Shown piece by piece: positions 16,785-26,179 of a DNA stretch of 64,000 nt. The notes beneath the pieces are model-generated. The model did not search any database, had not been told where the DNA came from, and worked only from the letters and a program-made list of their open reading frames with translations. The stretch is from NCBI RefSeq assembly GCF_018617485.1, contig NZ_JACSKH010000001.1, positions 744,001 to 808,000 on the forward strand, read 5' to 3'. This DNA is from Exiguobacterium sp. s124 (GTDB lineage: Bacteria; Bacillota; Bacilli; Exiguobacteriales; Exiguobacteriaceae). The position numbers were made by a program, and so were the translations under genes. How positions within the stretch are numbered: the first letter of the stretch is position 1; each line of letters opens with the position of its first letter.

Positions 16785-17636
16785 ATGCGAATGACATTAC
16801 CGATGTATACGATCAAAAAAGTGTTGAATAATAGCGTTGTCATTTGTCAACATGATACGGATCCGGAAGTCATTCTACTCGGGAAGGGAATTGGCTTTGG
16901 TAAAAAACCAGGCGACCTCGTCGACCCGGCTAGCGTCCCGGAGAAAGTGTATCAACTGACAGATAAAGAAGAACAGTCGCAATACCAAGAACTCGTCAAA
17001 CATGTCGATGAGGATTTTATTGCGTTCATGCAAGAAATTGTCGGCTTCATCGAAACGAGTACGGGTAAGAAAGTCGATGAACATATTCATATCGGTTTGA
17101 CCGACCACTTGTTCTTTACGATGAAACGAATCGAGCAGGGGATGGAAGTGACGAATCCGTTTTTACTTGAAACAGAATCGCTTTATCCAAACGAGTTTGC
17201 GCTCGCGGAACGGATTGTCGATATGTTTCATGAGCGATTGAACGTACTCCTACCGGATGCGGAGACTGGATTCATCGCCCTCCACATCCACTCGGCGACG
17301 ACGTTTAAAAATGTCCTTGAAGTGAATCGTCATAACCAAATCATCGGCCAAATCGTCCAGACGATTGAGAGTCGTTTGAACGTAAAAATGGACCGGACTT
17401 CACTCGATTATAAGCGCTTACTTCGGCACTTAAGGTACGCCGTTGAGCGGGTTGCGACGGGTGAGATGGTCGAGGCCCCACAAAAAATTGAAAAGGTGTT
17501 GCGCGACGAATATCCGCTATGCTATAGTACTGCTTGGGAGCTGATGGGCATCATGGAACGTGAATTAAAGCGTCCCGTCCCACGAGGTGAAGCGACATAT
17601 TTGACGATGCATCTCCAGCGCCTAACAAGTAGATAA
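16785..17636 (+). CDS. glcT: BglG-family antiterminator GlcT
   Basis: A 283-residue RNA-binding antiterminator. The N-terminal co-antiterminator domain (about 1-60; I-K-K-V-L-N-N and G-K-G-I-G-F-G-K-K) binds a leader RNA, followed by two PTS regulation domains (about 65-170 and 175-283) with conserved histidines in E-H-I-H-I-G-L-T-D-H and A-L-H-I-H-S. In B. subtilis, phosphorylation by PtsG inactivates GlcT when glucose is absent. The ATG at 16791 is an alternative start. The target RNA and two ptsG-type genes follow directly, which fixes the assignment. Confidence 0.94.
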   Translation: MRMTLPMYTIKKVLNNSVVICQHDTDPEVILLGKGIGFGKKPGDLVDPASVPEKVYQLTDKEEQSQYQELVKHVDEDFIAFMQEIVGFIETSTGKKVDEHIHIGLTDHLFFTMKRIEQGMEVTNPFLLETESLYPNEFALAERIVDMFHERLNVLLPDAETGFIALHIHSATTFKNVLEVNRHNQIIGQIVQTIESRLNVKMDRTSLDYKRLLRHLRYAVERVATGEMVEAPQKIEKVLRDEYPLCYSTAWELMGIMERELKRPVPRGEATYLTMHLQRLTSR

Positions 17637-17657
17637 ATGATACCACGTGTCTTACGT

Positions 17658-17759
17658 GTTACTGATTCGATCAGGCATGAGTAAGGAGTGGAACGTTATG
17701 TGATTTCTCCATTGGGAGAGGTCTACGTTCTATCCTTATTCATGCCTTTTCTGTTTTTA
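17658..17759 (+). promoter_or_regulatory. GlcT RAT site with overlapping terminator
   Basis: ACTGATTCGATCAGGCATGA at 17661-17680 matches the known GlcT antiterminator target. Its 3' part overlaps a strong terminator: GGCATGAGTAAGGA (17674-17687) pairs with TCCTTATTCATGCC (17732-17745), then a T-rich tract. GlcT binding would prevent the terminator and allow PTS gene expression. A TTGACG at 17601 within glcT is a weak promoter candidate. Confidence 0.93.
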
Positions 17760-17772
17760 TAAACGTGATTTA

Positions 17773-17786
17773 TGAAAACGTTTAGA
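17773..17786 (+). promoter_or_regulatory. cre site before ptsG copy 1
   Basis: TGAAAACGTTTAGA matches the CcpA operator consensus at all but one fixed position. It lies between the leader terminator and the first PTS gene. Confidence 0.6.
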
Positions 17787-17851
17787 TACGTCGGTTGTCT
17801 GACATCTACACCGCTATCATATTGTTTATACGTACTTAAAAAAAGGAGGAA

Positions 17852-19384
17852 ATGTTGATGTTTAAGCAGATCTTTGGTGTTCTTCAAAAAGTCGGTAAAG
17901 CACTTATGCTTCCTGTTGCGATCTTGCCGGCAGCCGGTCTTCTTCTTGCATTCGGTAACGCAATGCAAAACCCACAACTTACATCACGCGCTGGTTGGTT
18001 AACAAACGAAGGCATCGTGAAATTCGCTCAATTGATGGAGCAAGCAGGTGGAATCATCTTCTCGAACTTGGCGCTCTTGTTCGCAGTCGGTGTCGCCATC
18101 GGTTTAGCCGGTGACGGGGTTGCCGGACTTGCAGCAATCGTTGGATTCTTGATCATGAACAAAGTAATGGGTGTTTGGCTCGAACTCACACCTGAAGTAT
18201 TAGCACAAGGTGATCCGTCGTACGCGAACGTACTCGGTATCCCGACGCTCCAAACTGGGGTATTTGGAGGGATCATCATGGGTCTCATCGCCGCATGGGC
18301 CTATAACAAGTACTTCAATATTGAATTGCCGCAGTTCCTTGGTTTCTTCGCTGGTAAACGTTTCGTTCCAATCGTAACGGCAGTTGCAGCCGTCGTTGCT
18401 GGTTTCGTCATGCTTCTCGTTTGGCCACCAGTACAAAACGGATTGAACACATTCTCGAACTTCATGTTAACGGAGAACCGTACATTTGCAGCGTTCATCT
18501 TCGGTTTGATTGAACGTTCATTGATTCCATTCGGTCTTCACCACATCTTCTACTCACCGTTCTGGTTTGAATTCGGTTCATACACAGATGCAGCGGGTAA
18601 CGTCGTTCGTGGTGACCAAGCAATCTTCTTCGCACAAATTCGTGACGGCGCAGAGTTGACAGCAGGTACGTTCATGACTGGTAAATTCCCGTTCATGATG
18701 TTCGGTCTTCCTGCAGCAGCACTCGCAATGTACCACGAAGCACGTCCTGAGCGTAAAGCGGTTGTCGGTGGTCTCTTGGCTTCTGCTGCCCTTACATCGT
18801 TCTTGACTGGTATCACAGAACCAATCGAGTTCTCATTCTTGTTCGTTGCACCACTTCTCTTCGCAGTACACGCAGTATTCGCAGGTCTTTCGTTCATGAC
18901 GATGCACCTCTTGAACGTTAAGATCGGGATGACGTTCTCAGGTGGTTTGATCGACTTCTTGCTCTTTGGTGTTCTTCCAGGTCGTACGGCTTGGTGGCTC
19001 GTCATTCCAGTTGGTCTCGTGTTCGCGGTTGTTTACTACTTCGGATTCCGTTTCGTTATCCGCAAGTTCAACCTTAAAACACCAGGTCGTGAAGATGAGG
19101 TTGTTGAACAATCAACAGCTACTGGTTCGGAACTTGCACAAGATATCCTCGTTGGTCTTGGTGGCTCACAAAACATCAAGCACCTCGATGCATGTATCAC
19201 ACGCCTTCGTGTCGAAGTAAAAGATAAGAACCAAGTCAACAAAGATGAGTTGAAACGTCTTGGCGCGTCTGGTGTCCTTGAAGTTGGTAACAACATTCAA
19301 GCAATCTTCGGACCACGTTCGGATGCTTTGAAATCAGAAATCCAAGCGGTCATCGCTTCAGGTAACGAAAAGAAAGCAAACTAA
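17852..19384 (+). CDS. Glucose-type PTS permease EIICB, without IIA
   Basis: A 510-residue PTS permease of the glucose family. The EIIC membrane domain (about 1-400) includes the G-I-T-E-P-I-E-F signature; the EIIB domain (about 430-505) carries the phosphorylated C448 in D-A-C-I-T-R-L-R. The chain ends where PtsG paralogues continue into IIA, so a IIA-Glc must come from the next gene or another protein. GGAGGAAAT precedes the ATG. It is controlled by the GlcT site upstream and ends with a terminator. Sugar specificity (glucose or a related sugar) is inferred from the regulator and likeness. Confidence 0.9.
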   Translation: MLMFKQIFGVLQKVGKALMLPVAILPAAGLLLAFGNAMQNPQLTSRAGWLTNEGIVKFAQLMEQAGGIIFSNLALLFAVGVAIGLAGDGVAGLAAIVGFLIMNKVMGVWLELTPEVLAQGDPSYANVLGIPTLQTGVFGGIIMGLIAAWAYNKYFNIELPQFLGFFAGKRFVPIVTAVAAVVAGFVMLLVWPPVQNGLNTFSNFMLTENRTFAAFIFGLIERSLIPFGLHHIFYSPFWFEFGSYTDAAGNVVRGDQAIFFAQIRDGAELTAGTFMTGKFPFMMFGLPAAALAMYHEARPERKAVVGGLLASAALTSFLTGITEPIEFSFLFVAPLLFAVHAVFAGLSFMTMHLLNVKIGMTFSGGLIDFLLFGVLPGRTAWWLVIPVGLVFAVVYYFGFRFVIRKFNLKTPGREDEVVEQSTATGSELAQDILVGLGGSQNIKHLDACITRLRVEVKDKNQVNKDELKRLGASGVLEVGNNIQAIFGPRSDALKSEIQAVIASGNEKKAN

Positions 19385-19394
19385 TGATCATTGA

Positions 19395-19424
19395 GACCAA
19401 TCCTTCGGGGTTGGTCTTTTTCTT
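19395..19424 (+). terminator. Terminator between the two PTS genes
   Basis: GACCAATCC pairs with GGGTTGGTC (one G-U) around a TTCG loop, followed by TTTTTCTTT. Confidence 0.85.
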
Positions 19425-19426
19425 TG

Positions 19427-19439
19427 TGAAACGGTTTCA
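19427..19439 (+). promoter_or_regulatory. cre-like palindrome before ptsG copy 2
   Basis: TGAAACGGTTTCA is a perfect inverted repeat with a single central base, similar to but one base shorter than a canonical cre. Confidence 0.4.
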
Positions 19440-19487
19440 TCCAAACGTTAGAGGGAAAAAGTAAGTATTCTGACAAAGGAGGGAACC

Positions 19488-21530
19488 ATGATGTGGAAGA
19501 AAGTGTTTGGCGTTTTACAACGGGTCGGGAAAGCACTCATGCTTCCGGTTGCGATCTTACCGGCAGCCGGTCTTCTCTTGGCGTTTGGTACCGCATTCCA
19601 AAACCCGGACCTCGTTGAATTGCTCCCGTTTCTGGCGAATGACTCACTTGTCCTGATTTGGCAAGTCATGACAGATGCCGGGGACATCGTCTTCGCAAAC
19701 TTAGGGTTACTGTTTGCCGTCGGGGTCGCAATCGGCCTTGCGAATGGTGATGGGGTTGCTGGTCTAGCAGCCATTGTCGGTTATTTGATCATGAACAAAG
19801 TTATTAGCACGTGGAACGGGATTACCGCGGAAATCGCTCAGGGCGACCCGCAGTATGCAACCGTTCTCGGGATTCCGACACTCCAAATGGGGGTATTCGG
19901 GGGTATTATCGCAGGTCTTGTTGCAGCATATGCGTACAACAAGTATTTCAATATCAAGTTGCCAGATTTCTTAGGATTCTTTGCCGGGAAGCGGTTCGTC
20001 CCAATTGCGACGGCCGCATTCAGTTTGATTATCGGGATTGCGCTCGCTTATATATGGCCACCGATCGGGAATGCGATCAATACGTTCTCAAGTACGGTCA
20101 TTGAGGCAAACGTTGCCTTATCAGCATTTATCTTTGGATTGGTAGAACGTTCCTTGATTCCGTTCGGTCTTCATCATATTTGGTATTCTCCGTTCTGGTT
20201 CCAGTTCGGTGAATACACGAACCAAGCGGGTGATCTCGTACAAGGGGACCAGCGGATCTTCTTTGCACAACTACGTGACGGCGTCGAGTTCACTGCCGGT
20301 ACGTACATGACCGGGAAATTCCCGTTCATGATGTTCGGATTGCCAGCTGCCTGTCTCGCCATGTTCCATACGGTTCCGAAAGAACGTCGGAAAGATGTCG
20401 AAGGTCTCTATTTCTCAGCTGCCCTCACATCATTCTTGACTGGGATCACAGAACCAGTCGAATTCTCATTTGTTTTCGTAGCACCACTTCTCTTCGGAAT
20501 TCACGCCGTCTTTGCTGGGCTCTCCTTCATGACGATGCATTTACTGAACGTCAAGATTGGGATGACCTTCTCGGGCGGTCTCATTGACTATCTTCTCTTC
20601 GGTGTCTTGCCGAACCGGACGGCCTGGTGGCTCGTCATTCCGGTCGGGCTCGTCTTTGCGGTCATCTATTACTTTGGATTCCGATTCGCCATTACGAAAT
20701 TCGATCTGAAAATCCCTGGACGTGACGTTCAGACCGGCACGAAAGGGGACAAAGCAGGCATTGGGGACGACTTGCCATATGAAGTGCTCGTCGGACTTGG
20801 TGGACCTGAAAACATCAAACATTTGGATGCCTGTATCACGCGACTTCGTGTCACCGTAAATGACGTGAAGCAAGTTGACAAAGACCTACTGAAAACACTC
20901 GGTGCTGCCGGTGTCCTTGAGGTAGGGGATAACATTCAGGCCATCTTTGGACCGAAATCGGATACGCTCAAATCACAAATCGCAACCATCATCGAAGGTG
21001 GCGAGTATAAACCGAAAGAAAAAGTTGAGAAAGCCGTGATCACACCGGAAGCGGCTGAACAAGCTGATCATCGCTTCCTCGCTCCAATGTCAGGTGTATT
21101 GCTCTCGCTCGATGATGTACCGGACCAAGTCTTCTCGGGACGCATGATGGGAGAAGGATTTGCGATTGAACCAAGCTCAGGTCAGGTCGTTTCACCGGTG
21201 ACCGGTCAAATCACGACATTCTTCCCGACGAAACACGCGATCGGTATCTTGGCTGACGATGGACGCGAACTGTTGATTCACGTCGGTCTCGATACGGTCA
21301 ACCTGAAAGGGGAAGGATTCACTGCGAAAGTAGAGGAGGGCGCACGGGTCGAAGCAGGAGACGTACTTCTTGAAGTCGATCTCAGCGCAATTCGCGATAA
21401 AGTACCATCACTCATCACACCAATCATTTGGACAAACGGAGACGGAAAAGTTGTCGTCGTACCGTTTGGTGAGACAGTCGTCGCAGGTGAAGCGCTCGAT
21501 TTTAGAGCCGATGACAGAGGTCCAGAATAA
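19488..21530 (+). CDS. ptsG: Glucose PTS permease EIICBA (PtsG)
   Basis: A 680-residue three-domain glucose permease, close to the length of B. subtilis PtsG. EIIC (about 1-405) has the G-I-T-E-P-V-E-F signature; EIIB (about 430-505) has the phosphorylated C449; EIIA (about 525-675) has H598 in L-L-I-H-V-G-L and the partner histidine in T-K-H-A-I-G. It imports and phosphorylates glucose using phosphate from EI and HPr. AAGGAGGG precedes ATGATG, so the start may be 19488 or 19491. It has no GlcT site of its own visible; a cre-like repeat lies upstream. Confidence 0.94.
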   Translation: MMWKKVFGVLQRVGKALMLPVAILPAAGLLLAFGTAFQNPDLVELLPFLANDSLVLIWQVMTDAGDIVFANLGLLFAVGVAIGLANGDGVAGLAAIVGYLIMNKVISTWNGITAEIAQGDPQYATVLGIPTLQMGVFGGIIAGLVAAYAYNKYFNIKLPDFLGFFAGKRFVPIATAAFSLIIGIALAYIWPPIGNAINTFSSTVIEANVALSAFIFGLVERSLIPFGLHHIWYSPFWFQFGEYTNQAGDLVQGDQRIFFAQLRDGVEFTAGTYMTGKFPFMMFGLPAACLAMFHTVPKERRKDVEGLYFSAALTSFLTGITEPVEFSFVFVAPLLFGIHAVFAGLSFMTMHLLNVKIGMTFSGGLIDYLLFGVLPNRTAWWLVIPVGLVFAVIYYFGFRFAITKFDLKIPGRDVQTGTKGDKAGIGDDLPYEVLVGLGGPENIKHLDACITRLRVTVNDVKQVDKDLLKTLGAAGVLEVGDNIQAIFGPKSDTLKSQIATIIEGGEYKPKEKVEKAVITPEAAEQADHRFLAPMSGVLLSLDDVPDQVFSGRMMGEGFAIEPSSGQVVSPVTGQITTFFPTKHAIGILADDGRELLIHVGLDTVNLKGEGFTAKVEEGARVEAGDVLLEVDLSAIRDKVPSLITPIIWTNGDGKVVVVPFGETVVAGEALDFRADDRGPE

Positions 21531-21543
21531 ACATGTGTTACAC

Positions 21544-21573
21544 GCCGCTCCAGCAATGGGGCGGCTCTTTTTT
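21544..21573 (+). terminator. Terminator after ptsG
   Basis: GCCGCTCC pairs with GGGGCGGC (one G-U) and is followed by TCTTTTTT. Confidence 0.75.
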
Positions 21574-21656
21574 GTAGTTACCTCAATGTGCCTTATTCCA
21601 GAAAGTGAGAATCCCATTTATAGTGAAGGAGAATTCTCACGAAAGAAGGGGTACAA

Positions 21657-22490
21657 ATGAAACAATCGATAAAATTAAATCACGGTCAGAAAGCCATTCC
21701 TGCCATTGGACTTGGTGTCTTCAAAGTAGAAGACGGGGATACGGTCATCGATGCCGTCGTGGAAGCGATTCGTCAAGGCTACCGTCATATCGATACGGCA
21801 GCCGTCTACGAGAACGAGGAAGGTGTCGGAATCGGCATTCGGAAAGGGATGGAGATTGCGAATATTTCCCGGGATGATTTGTTCATCACGTCGAAGCTAT
21901 GGAATGCAGACCAAGGATATGATGCTGCCATCGCTGCGTATGAAGCTTCACTCGAACGCCTCGGCCTAGAACAATTGGATTTGTATTTGATTCATTGGCC
22001 GGTGGAAGACAAAATCGTTGACTCTTGGCGCGCGCTTGAACAATTGTATCGAGACGGACGTGTCGGAGCGGTCGGAGTGAGTAACTTCCAGGCACATCAC
22101 CTTGAGACGTTGGCTGCGAACAGTGAACTTGTTCCAGCAGTGAACCAAGTCGAGCGGCATCCACTGCTTCGTCAAACCGATTTGTCCTCGTATATGAGCG
22201 AGCATGGAATCGTACCGGTCGCTTGGGCACCGCTCATGCAAGGTGGGTTGTTTGAAGAACCGACGTTAGTAGAGATTGCGAAAGAAGTGGAGCGTTCTGT
22301 CGCGCAAGTGATCTTACGCTGGCATCTTCAGACAGGGTGGGTCATCATTCCGAAATCCGTCAAATCACATCGTATCGAAGAAAACTTCAACTTATATGAC
22401 TTTGAGTTGAGCGATGAGCAAATGAATCGAATCGATGCACTCGATCAGCATAAACGTGTCGGTCCGGACCCAGACGATTTCGATTTCTGA
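21657..22490 (+). CDS. Aldo/keto reductase
   Basis: A 277-residue AKR-family NADPH-dependent reductase. The catalytic tetrad is visible as D46, Y51, K80 and H113 in the expected contexts (HIDTAAVYENE, TSKLW, LIHWP); the NADP-binding I-P-K-S segment lies near residue 231. The family reduces aldehydes and ketones, including methylglyoxal and sugars, but no substrate is indicated. AAGAAGGGG precedes the ATG. It lies between ptsG and the convergent ptsI. Confidence 0.92.
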   Translation: MKQSIKLNHGQKAIPAIGLGVFKVEDGDTVIDAVVEAIRQGYRHIDTAAVYENEEGVGIGIRKGMEIANISRDDLFITSKLWNADQGYDAAIAAYEASLERLGLEQLDLYLIHWPVEDKIVDSWRALEQLYRDGRVGAVGVSNFQAHHLETLAANSELVPAVNQVERHPLLRQTDLSSYMSEHGIVPVAWAPLMQGGLFEEPTLVEIAKEVERSVAQVILRWHLQTGWVIIPKSVKSHRIEENFNLYDFELSDEQMNRIDALDQHKRVGPDPDDFDF

Positions 22491-22501
22491 ATAGGTATGT
22501 A

Positions 22502-22536
22502 AAAAAATCCTTCTCTCGGGCGAGAGAAGGATTTTT
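22502..22536. terminator. Bidirectional terminator between aldo/keto reductase gene and ptsI
   Basis: AATCCTTCTCTCG pairs with CGAGAGAAGGATT, with an A-run on one side and a T-run on the other. Confidence 0.9.
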
Positions 22537-22540
22537 GACG

Positions 22541-24259
22541 TTATTTTTTAATGTCGAACTTTTCGCTAAGGAAGTTCACGACTTCTTCAGCTGTGTCCAT
22601 GTTGAGGACTTCGTTGACGATTGATTCTGTCTCTGTCTTCGTCAAGCGTTTCACGAGGCTACGTGCACGAAGGACGCTTGAAGCAGACATTGAGAACTCA
22701 TCGAGTCCGAGACCGAGAAGGATTGGAATCGCGAGTTCTTCTCCGGCCATCTCTCCACACATACCGACCCATTTGCCAGCTTTGTGTGCTTCTGTGATGA
22801 CATTGTGGAGAAGGTTCAAGATGGCAGGATTGAACGGTTGGTACAAGTAAGATACTTTTTCGTTCATGCGGTCAGCCGCCATCGTGTATTGAATCAAGTC
22901 GTTTGTACCGACTGAGAAGAAGTCGACTTCTTTTGCGAATTGTTTCGCCATGACAGCCGTTGATGGAATCTCGACCATCATCCCTGTTTCATATTGACCG
23001 ACTTCGATTCCTTCTTCTTTCAACTTCGCTTCTTCTTCAAGGAGAAGGGCTTTCGCTGCGCGGAACTCTTCAAGTGTCGCAATCATTGGGAACATGATCG
23101 CGAGGTTACCGTGAGCTGACGCGCGGAGAAGGGCACGAAGTTGTGTGCGGAACAAATCAGTTTCCTCGAGGCAAAGGCGAATCGCACGATAGCCGAGGAA
23201 CGGGTTCATCTCTTTCGGGAGGTCGAGGTAAGACAATTCTTTGTCGCCACCGATGTCGAGTGTACGGATGACGACTTGCTTGCCTTCCATACCTTCAAGA
23301 ACCGTTTTGTATGCTGTGTACTGCTCTTCTTCTGTTGGGAATGTTTCAGAGTCCATGTATAAGAACTCTGTACGATAAAGACCGATTGCGTCTGAACCGT
23401 TTTTCAAGACGCCTTCTAAGTCGTTTGGCGTACCGATGTTCGCTGCGAGCTTCACTTTATGACCGTCTGCTGTGACAGACTCTTCATTGACGAGTTGCTT
23501 CAACTCTTCTTTGTAAGCTTCGAAATCAGCACGTTTGCCTTCGTACTCTTTGACGAGGTCTTCTGAAGGGTTGACGAAAACGTCACCTTCCGTACCGTCG
23601 ATGATGACGAGGTCACCATTTTTGATTTCTTCAAGGGCCACTTTCGTTCCAACGACCGCTGGAATTTCAAGTGAACGTGACATGATGGCAGAGTGTGATG
23701 TACGTCCACCGATGTTTGTCGCGAACCCTTTGACGTATTTACGGTTGAGTTGCGCCGTGTCTGAAGGTGTCAAGTCTTCGGCGATGATGATGACTTCTTC
23801 AGAGATCGATGCAGGTGTCACGAATGTCACCCCGAGAATATGAGCCAAAACACGTTTTGTCACGTCACGAACGTCAGCTGCACGCTCGCGCATGTACTCG
23901 TTGTCCATCGATTCGAAAATCATGATCATTGTTTGTGCGACTTCATCAAGTGCTTTCGCAGCGTTCATGTTTTCGCTTTCAATTTTATCGTTCACTTGCG
24001 AAACGATTTCTGGGTCCTCAACGATTAAAAGGTGAGCTGAGAAAATCTCGGCTTTGTCTGGACCAAGTTCACGAAGCGTGTGTTCGCGGATTTCTTCAAG
24101 CTCCGTTTTAGATTGTGCGATTGCATCTTGGAAACGTGCCTTTTCTGCAGCGACATCTTCAACCTTGTGTGATGGGATATCGAATGAAGGTGTCTCCATG
24201 ACGAATGCTTTTGCAACTGCGATTCCTGCAGATGCACCAATACCTTTAATGTGTGACAT
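22541..24259 (-). CDS. ptsI: PTS enzyme I
   Basis: A 572-residue phosphoenolpyruvate-protein phosphotransferase. H189 in G-G-R-T-S-H-S-A-I is the phosphorylated residue; the C-terminal PEP-binding barrel includes [10 protein letters not shown] and the catalytic cysteine region G-M-C-G-E-M. It passes phosphate from PEP to HPr for all PTS sugars. The start at 24259 is set by GAGGG about 10 bases upstream and the family N-terminus S-H-I-K-G-I-G. Unlike the usual ptsHI or ptsGHI operon, no ptsH lies beside it, so HPr must be encoded elsewhere. Confidence 0.96.
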   Translation of the reverse strand: MSHIKGIGASAGIAVAKAFVMETPSFDIPSHKVEDVAAEKARFQDAIAQSKTELEEIREHTLRELGPDKAEIFSAHLLIVEDPEIVSQVNDKIESENMNAAKALDEVAQTMIMIFESMDNEYMRERAADVRDVTKRVLAHILGVTFVTPASISEEVIIIAEDLTPSDTAQLNRKYVKGFATNIGGRTSHSAIMSRSLEIPAVVGTKVALEEIKNGDLVIIDGTEGDVFVNPSEDLVKEYEGKRADFEAYKEELKQLVNEESVTADGHKVKLAANIGTPNDLEGVLKNGSDAIGLYRTEFLYMDSETFPTEEEQYTAYKTVLEGMEGKQVVIRTLDIGGDKELSYLDLPKEMNPFLGYRAIRLCLEETDLFRTQLRALLRASAHGNLAIMFPMIATLEEFRAAKALLLEEEAKLKEEGIEVGQYETGMMVEIPSTAVMAKQFAKEVDFFSVGTNDLIQYTMAADRMNEKVSYLYQPFNPAILNLLHNVITEAHKAGKWVGMCGEMAGEELAIPILLGLGLDEFSMSASSVLRARSLVKRLTKTETESIVNEVLNMDTAEEVVNFLSEKFDIKK

Positions 24260-24312
24260 AAGCGTAGTCCCTCTTTTCAAAGAAATAGTGTACTTTCCTG
24301 CCTCGTTACTTC

Positions 24313-24338
24313 ATACCCGAAAAGAAAAAAGAATTAAC
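24313..24338 (-). promoter_or_regulatory. SigB-type promoter of ptsI
   Basis: On the minus strand GTTAAT (24333-24338) and GGGTAT (24313-24318) are 14 bases apart, matching the SigB consensus GTTTAA-N13-15-GGGTAT closely. The start point would lie about 45 bases before the ptsI ATG. Confidence 0.55.
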
Positions 24339-24584
24339 GAGAACGGAGAAAGTTAAAGTAGCAACGGTCTACGACTAGGGGAAGCCTCGACCAGTCAAAT
24401 TGGCCTCACTTCACGATGAAGAGAAGCCCGATTGCGTACTTTCTTATCCTATCATAAAATAAAACAACGTCACAACGAGGAGATAGCCCATGAATTCGAA
24501 GATTTCTTGACTCTTACGCATACTATTTCATTATTTTGGAGAAGTTCGCTATGCTTACCATATATAAAGAAGGGAAGTGGCAAC
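24339..24584. other. Divergent intergenic DNA, ptsI/pepA
   Basis: The ptsI to pepA gap is 325 bases. Besides the SigB-type site, I see only TTGACT near 24508 and TATATA near 24561, not well spaced. An in-frame ATG at 24432 upstream of pepA has no ribosome site and no family match. Confidence 0.5.
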
Positions 24585-26027
24585 ATGTATCAAATTGCTC
24601 AATTAAATTGGACAGATTCATATGACACGATGGTCGTCGGGATCGGAGCGGCTGATTCAATCGATGAAGGGCTCGACACATTGTTCGGTGGACGTGTGAA
24701 AGCACTCATTCAATCAGGAGACCTCTCTACGAAAACAGGAGAAGTGACATTATTGCCAACGTTCGCTGGGGAAACGGCACGTGTCTTATTTGTCGGGCTC
24801 GGTCAACGCAACGATATTACGACGGAGAATGTTCGGAACTGGTTTGGGAAAGTGTCGAAACTCGTCCACGCACGTGGTCTGAAGGACGTTGCGGTCGCAC
24901 TCGACACGTTCACGAACGACGCGGCTCGCACGTTCACAGAAGCATTTGAAATGGCGACGTATGCCCATCCTACATACAAGTCAGAGCCGAAACAAACAAT
25001 CGAAGAACCGACAATCACGCTCCTTGGCGATGTGTTGCAAGAGGATATCGACGCAGGTGTTGCTTATGGGAAAGGGGTCAACGTCGCACGAACGTTGACA
25101 ATGATGCCGGCCAACATCTTAACAGCAGAAAGTTTGGCGGATTATGCAGTGGAGTTAGCGAAACGTCATGATTTCAAATACCGAGTTTTAGAAAAAGAAG
25201 AAATGGAAGGCCTCGGAATGGGGGCGTTGCTCGCTGTGAACCAAGGCTCGACAATCCCGCCAAAGTTGATCGTGTTAGAATATCGTGGCGCAGATGAAGA
25301 AGCTCCGATTGCGGTTGTCGGGAAAGGTGTCACATTCGATACAGGTGGCTATTCGATTAAACCGAAAGATGGCATCGTTGGGATGAAAGGGGATATGGGT
25401 GGTGCGGCTACCGTCCTCGGTTTATTCGAGACACTCGGACGTACACGCCCGAATAAAAACGTCATCGGGATCATCGGGGCGACCGACAACATGATCTCAG
25501 GCGACGCTTTCAAACCGGATGATGTCATCACGGCAATGAACGGAAAAACGATTGAAGTGTTGAATACGGACGCAGAAGGACGACTTGTCCTAGCAGATGC
25601 CGTCACGTTTGCGAAAACGTATGAACCGAAAGCCATCATCGACGTAGCTACGCTTACAGGTGGGGTACTCGTCGCGCTCGGTACGGACGTCACAGGCTGT
25701 CTGACGAACGATGATACACTCTATCGGGCACTTGAAGAAGCGAGCCGCGAGACGAATGAACTCGTTTGGCAAATGCCTTACTTTGATGTCTTCATCGACA
25801 AAGTTAGAAAGTCAGAAGTGGCTGACTTGAACAACTCGCCAGGTCGATTCGGACACATGATTTTTGGTGGAGCGTTTGTCGGTGAATTTGTCGGCGACAC
25901 ACCATGGCTTCATCTTGATATCGCGGGAACGAGCGAGCGCGCGGCCGCGAACGACCTCGGTCCGAAAGGCCCGACTGGCGTAATGGTCCGAACGCTTGCC
26001 CGGATGATTGAAACGTGGGAGCGTTAA
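24585..26027 (+). CDS. pepA: Leucyl aminopeptidase (M17)
   Basis: A 480-residue cytosolic M17 aminopeptidase (B. subtilis YuiE type). The catalytic domain holds V-G-K-G-V-T-F-D-T-G-G-Y (metal-binding lysine and aspartate) and the family signature N-T-D-A-E-G-R-L. It removes N-terminal residues from peptides using two metal ions and works as a hexamer in relatives. The start at 24585 follows GAAGGGAAG. The gene is followed by a possible overlapping small membrane-protein frame and a DUF429 gene on the same strand. Confidence 0.93.
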   Translation: MYQIAQLNWTDSYDTMVVGIGAADSIDEGLDTLFGGRVKALIQSGDLSTKTGEVTLLPTFAGETARVLFVGLGQRNDITTENVRNWFGKVSKLVHARGLKDVAVALDTFTNDAARTFTEAFEMATYAHPTYKSEPKQTIEEPTITLLGDVLQEDIDAGVAYGKGVNVARTLTMMPANILTAESLADYAVELAKRHDFKYRVLEKEEMEGLGMGALLAVNQGSTIPPKLIVLEYRGADEEAPIAVVGKGVTFDTGGYSIKPKDGIVGMKGDMGGAATVLGLFETLGRTRPNKNVIGIIGATDNMISGDAFKPDDVITAMNGKTIEVLNTDAEGRLVLADAVTFAKTYEPKAIIDVATLTGGVLVALGTDVTGCLTNDDTLYRALEEASRETNELVWQMPYFDVFIDKVRKSEVADLNNSPGRFGHMIFGGAFVGEFVGDTPWLHLDIAGTSERAAANDLGPKGPTGVMVRTLARMIETWER

Positions 26028-26179
26028 GAGCGCTCCTCTTAATCGGTTTGGCGATTCTGTGTGGCTTTGCCTACACAGTTTGGCCGAACCGAATTTGGTT
26101 AGGATGTACAGTATTTTTCGCCGTGTTCGGCGTGTTGATGATGTTACAGGAGGTACGACATGGTAGGAGTAGGAATTGA
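26015..26179 (+). CDS. Possible small two-helix membrane protein
   Basis: A 54-codon frame opening with GTG inside the last codons of pepA and closing inside the DUF429 gene. It encodes two clean hydrophobic stretches (A-L-L-L-I-G-L-A-I-L-C-G-F-A-Y and W-L-G-C-T-V-F-F-A-V-F-G-V-L-M-M-L) joined by a short W-P-N-R loop, which explains the 130 bases between the two larger genes. No good ribosome site is seen, so translational coupling to pepA would be needed. Family not recognised. Confidence 0.4.
   Translation: MGALRALLLIGLAILCGFAYTVWPNRIWLGCTVFFAVFGVLMMLQEVRHGRSRN

Noticed and set aside
24432-24584. N-terminal extension of pepA
   Set aside because: The added residues are not like M17 enzymes; a good ribosome site stands before 24585.
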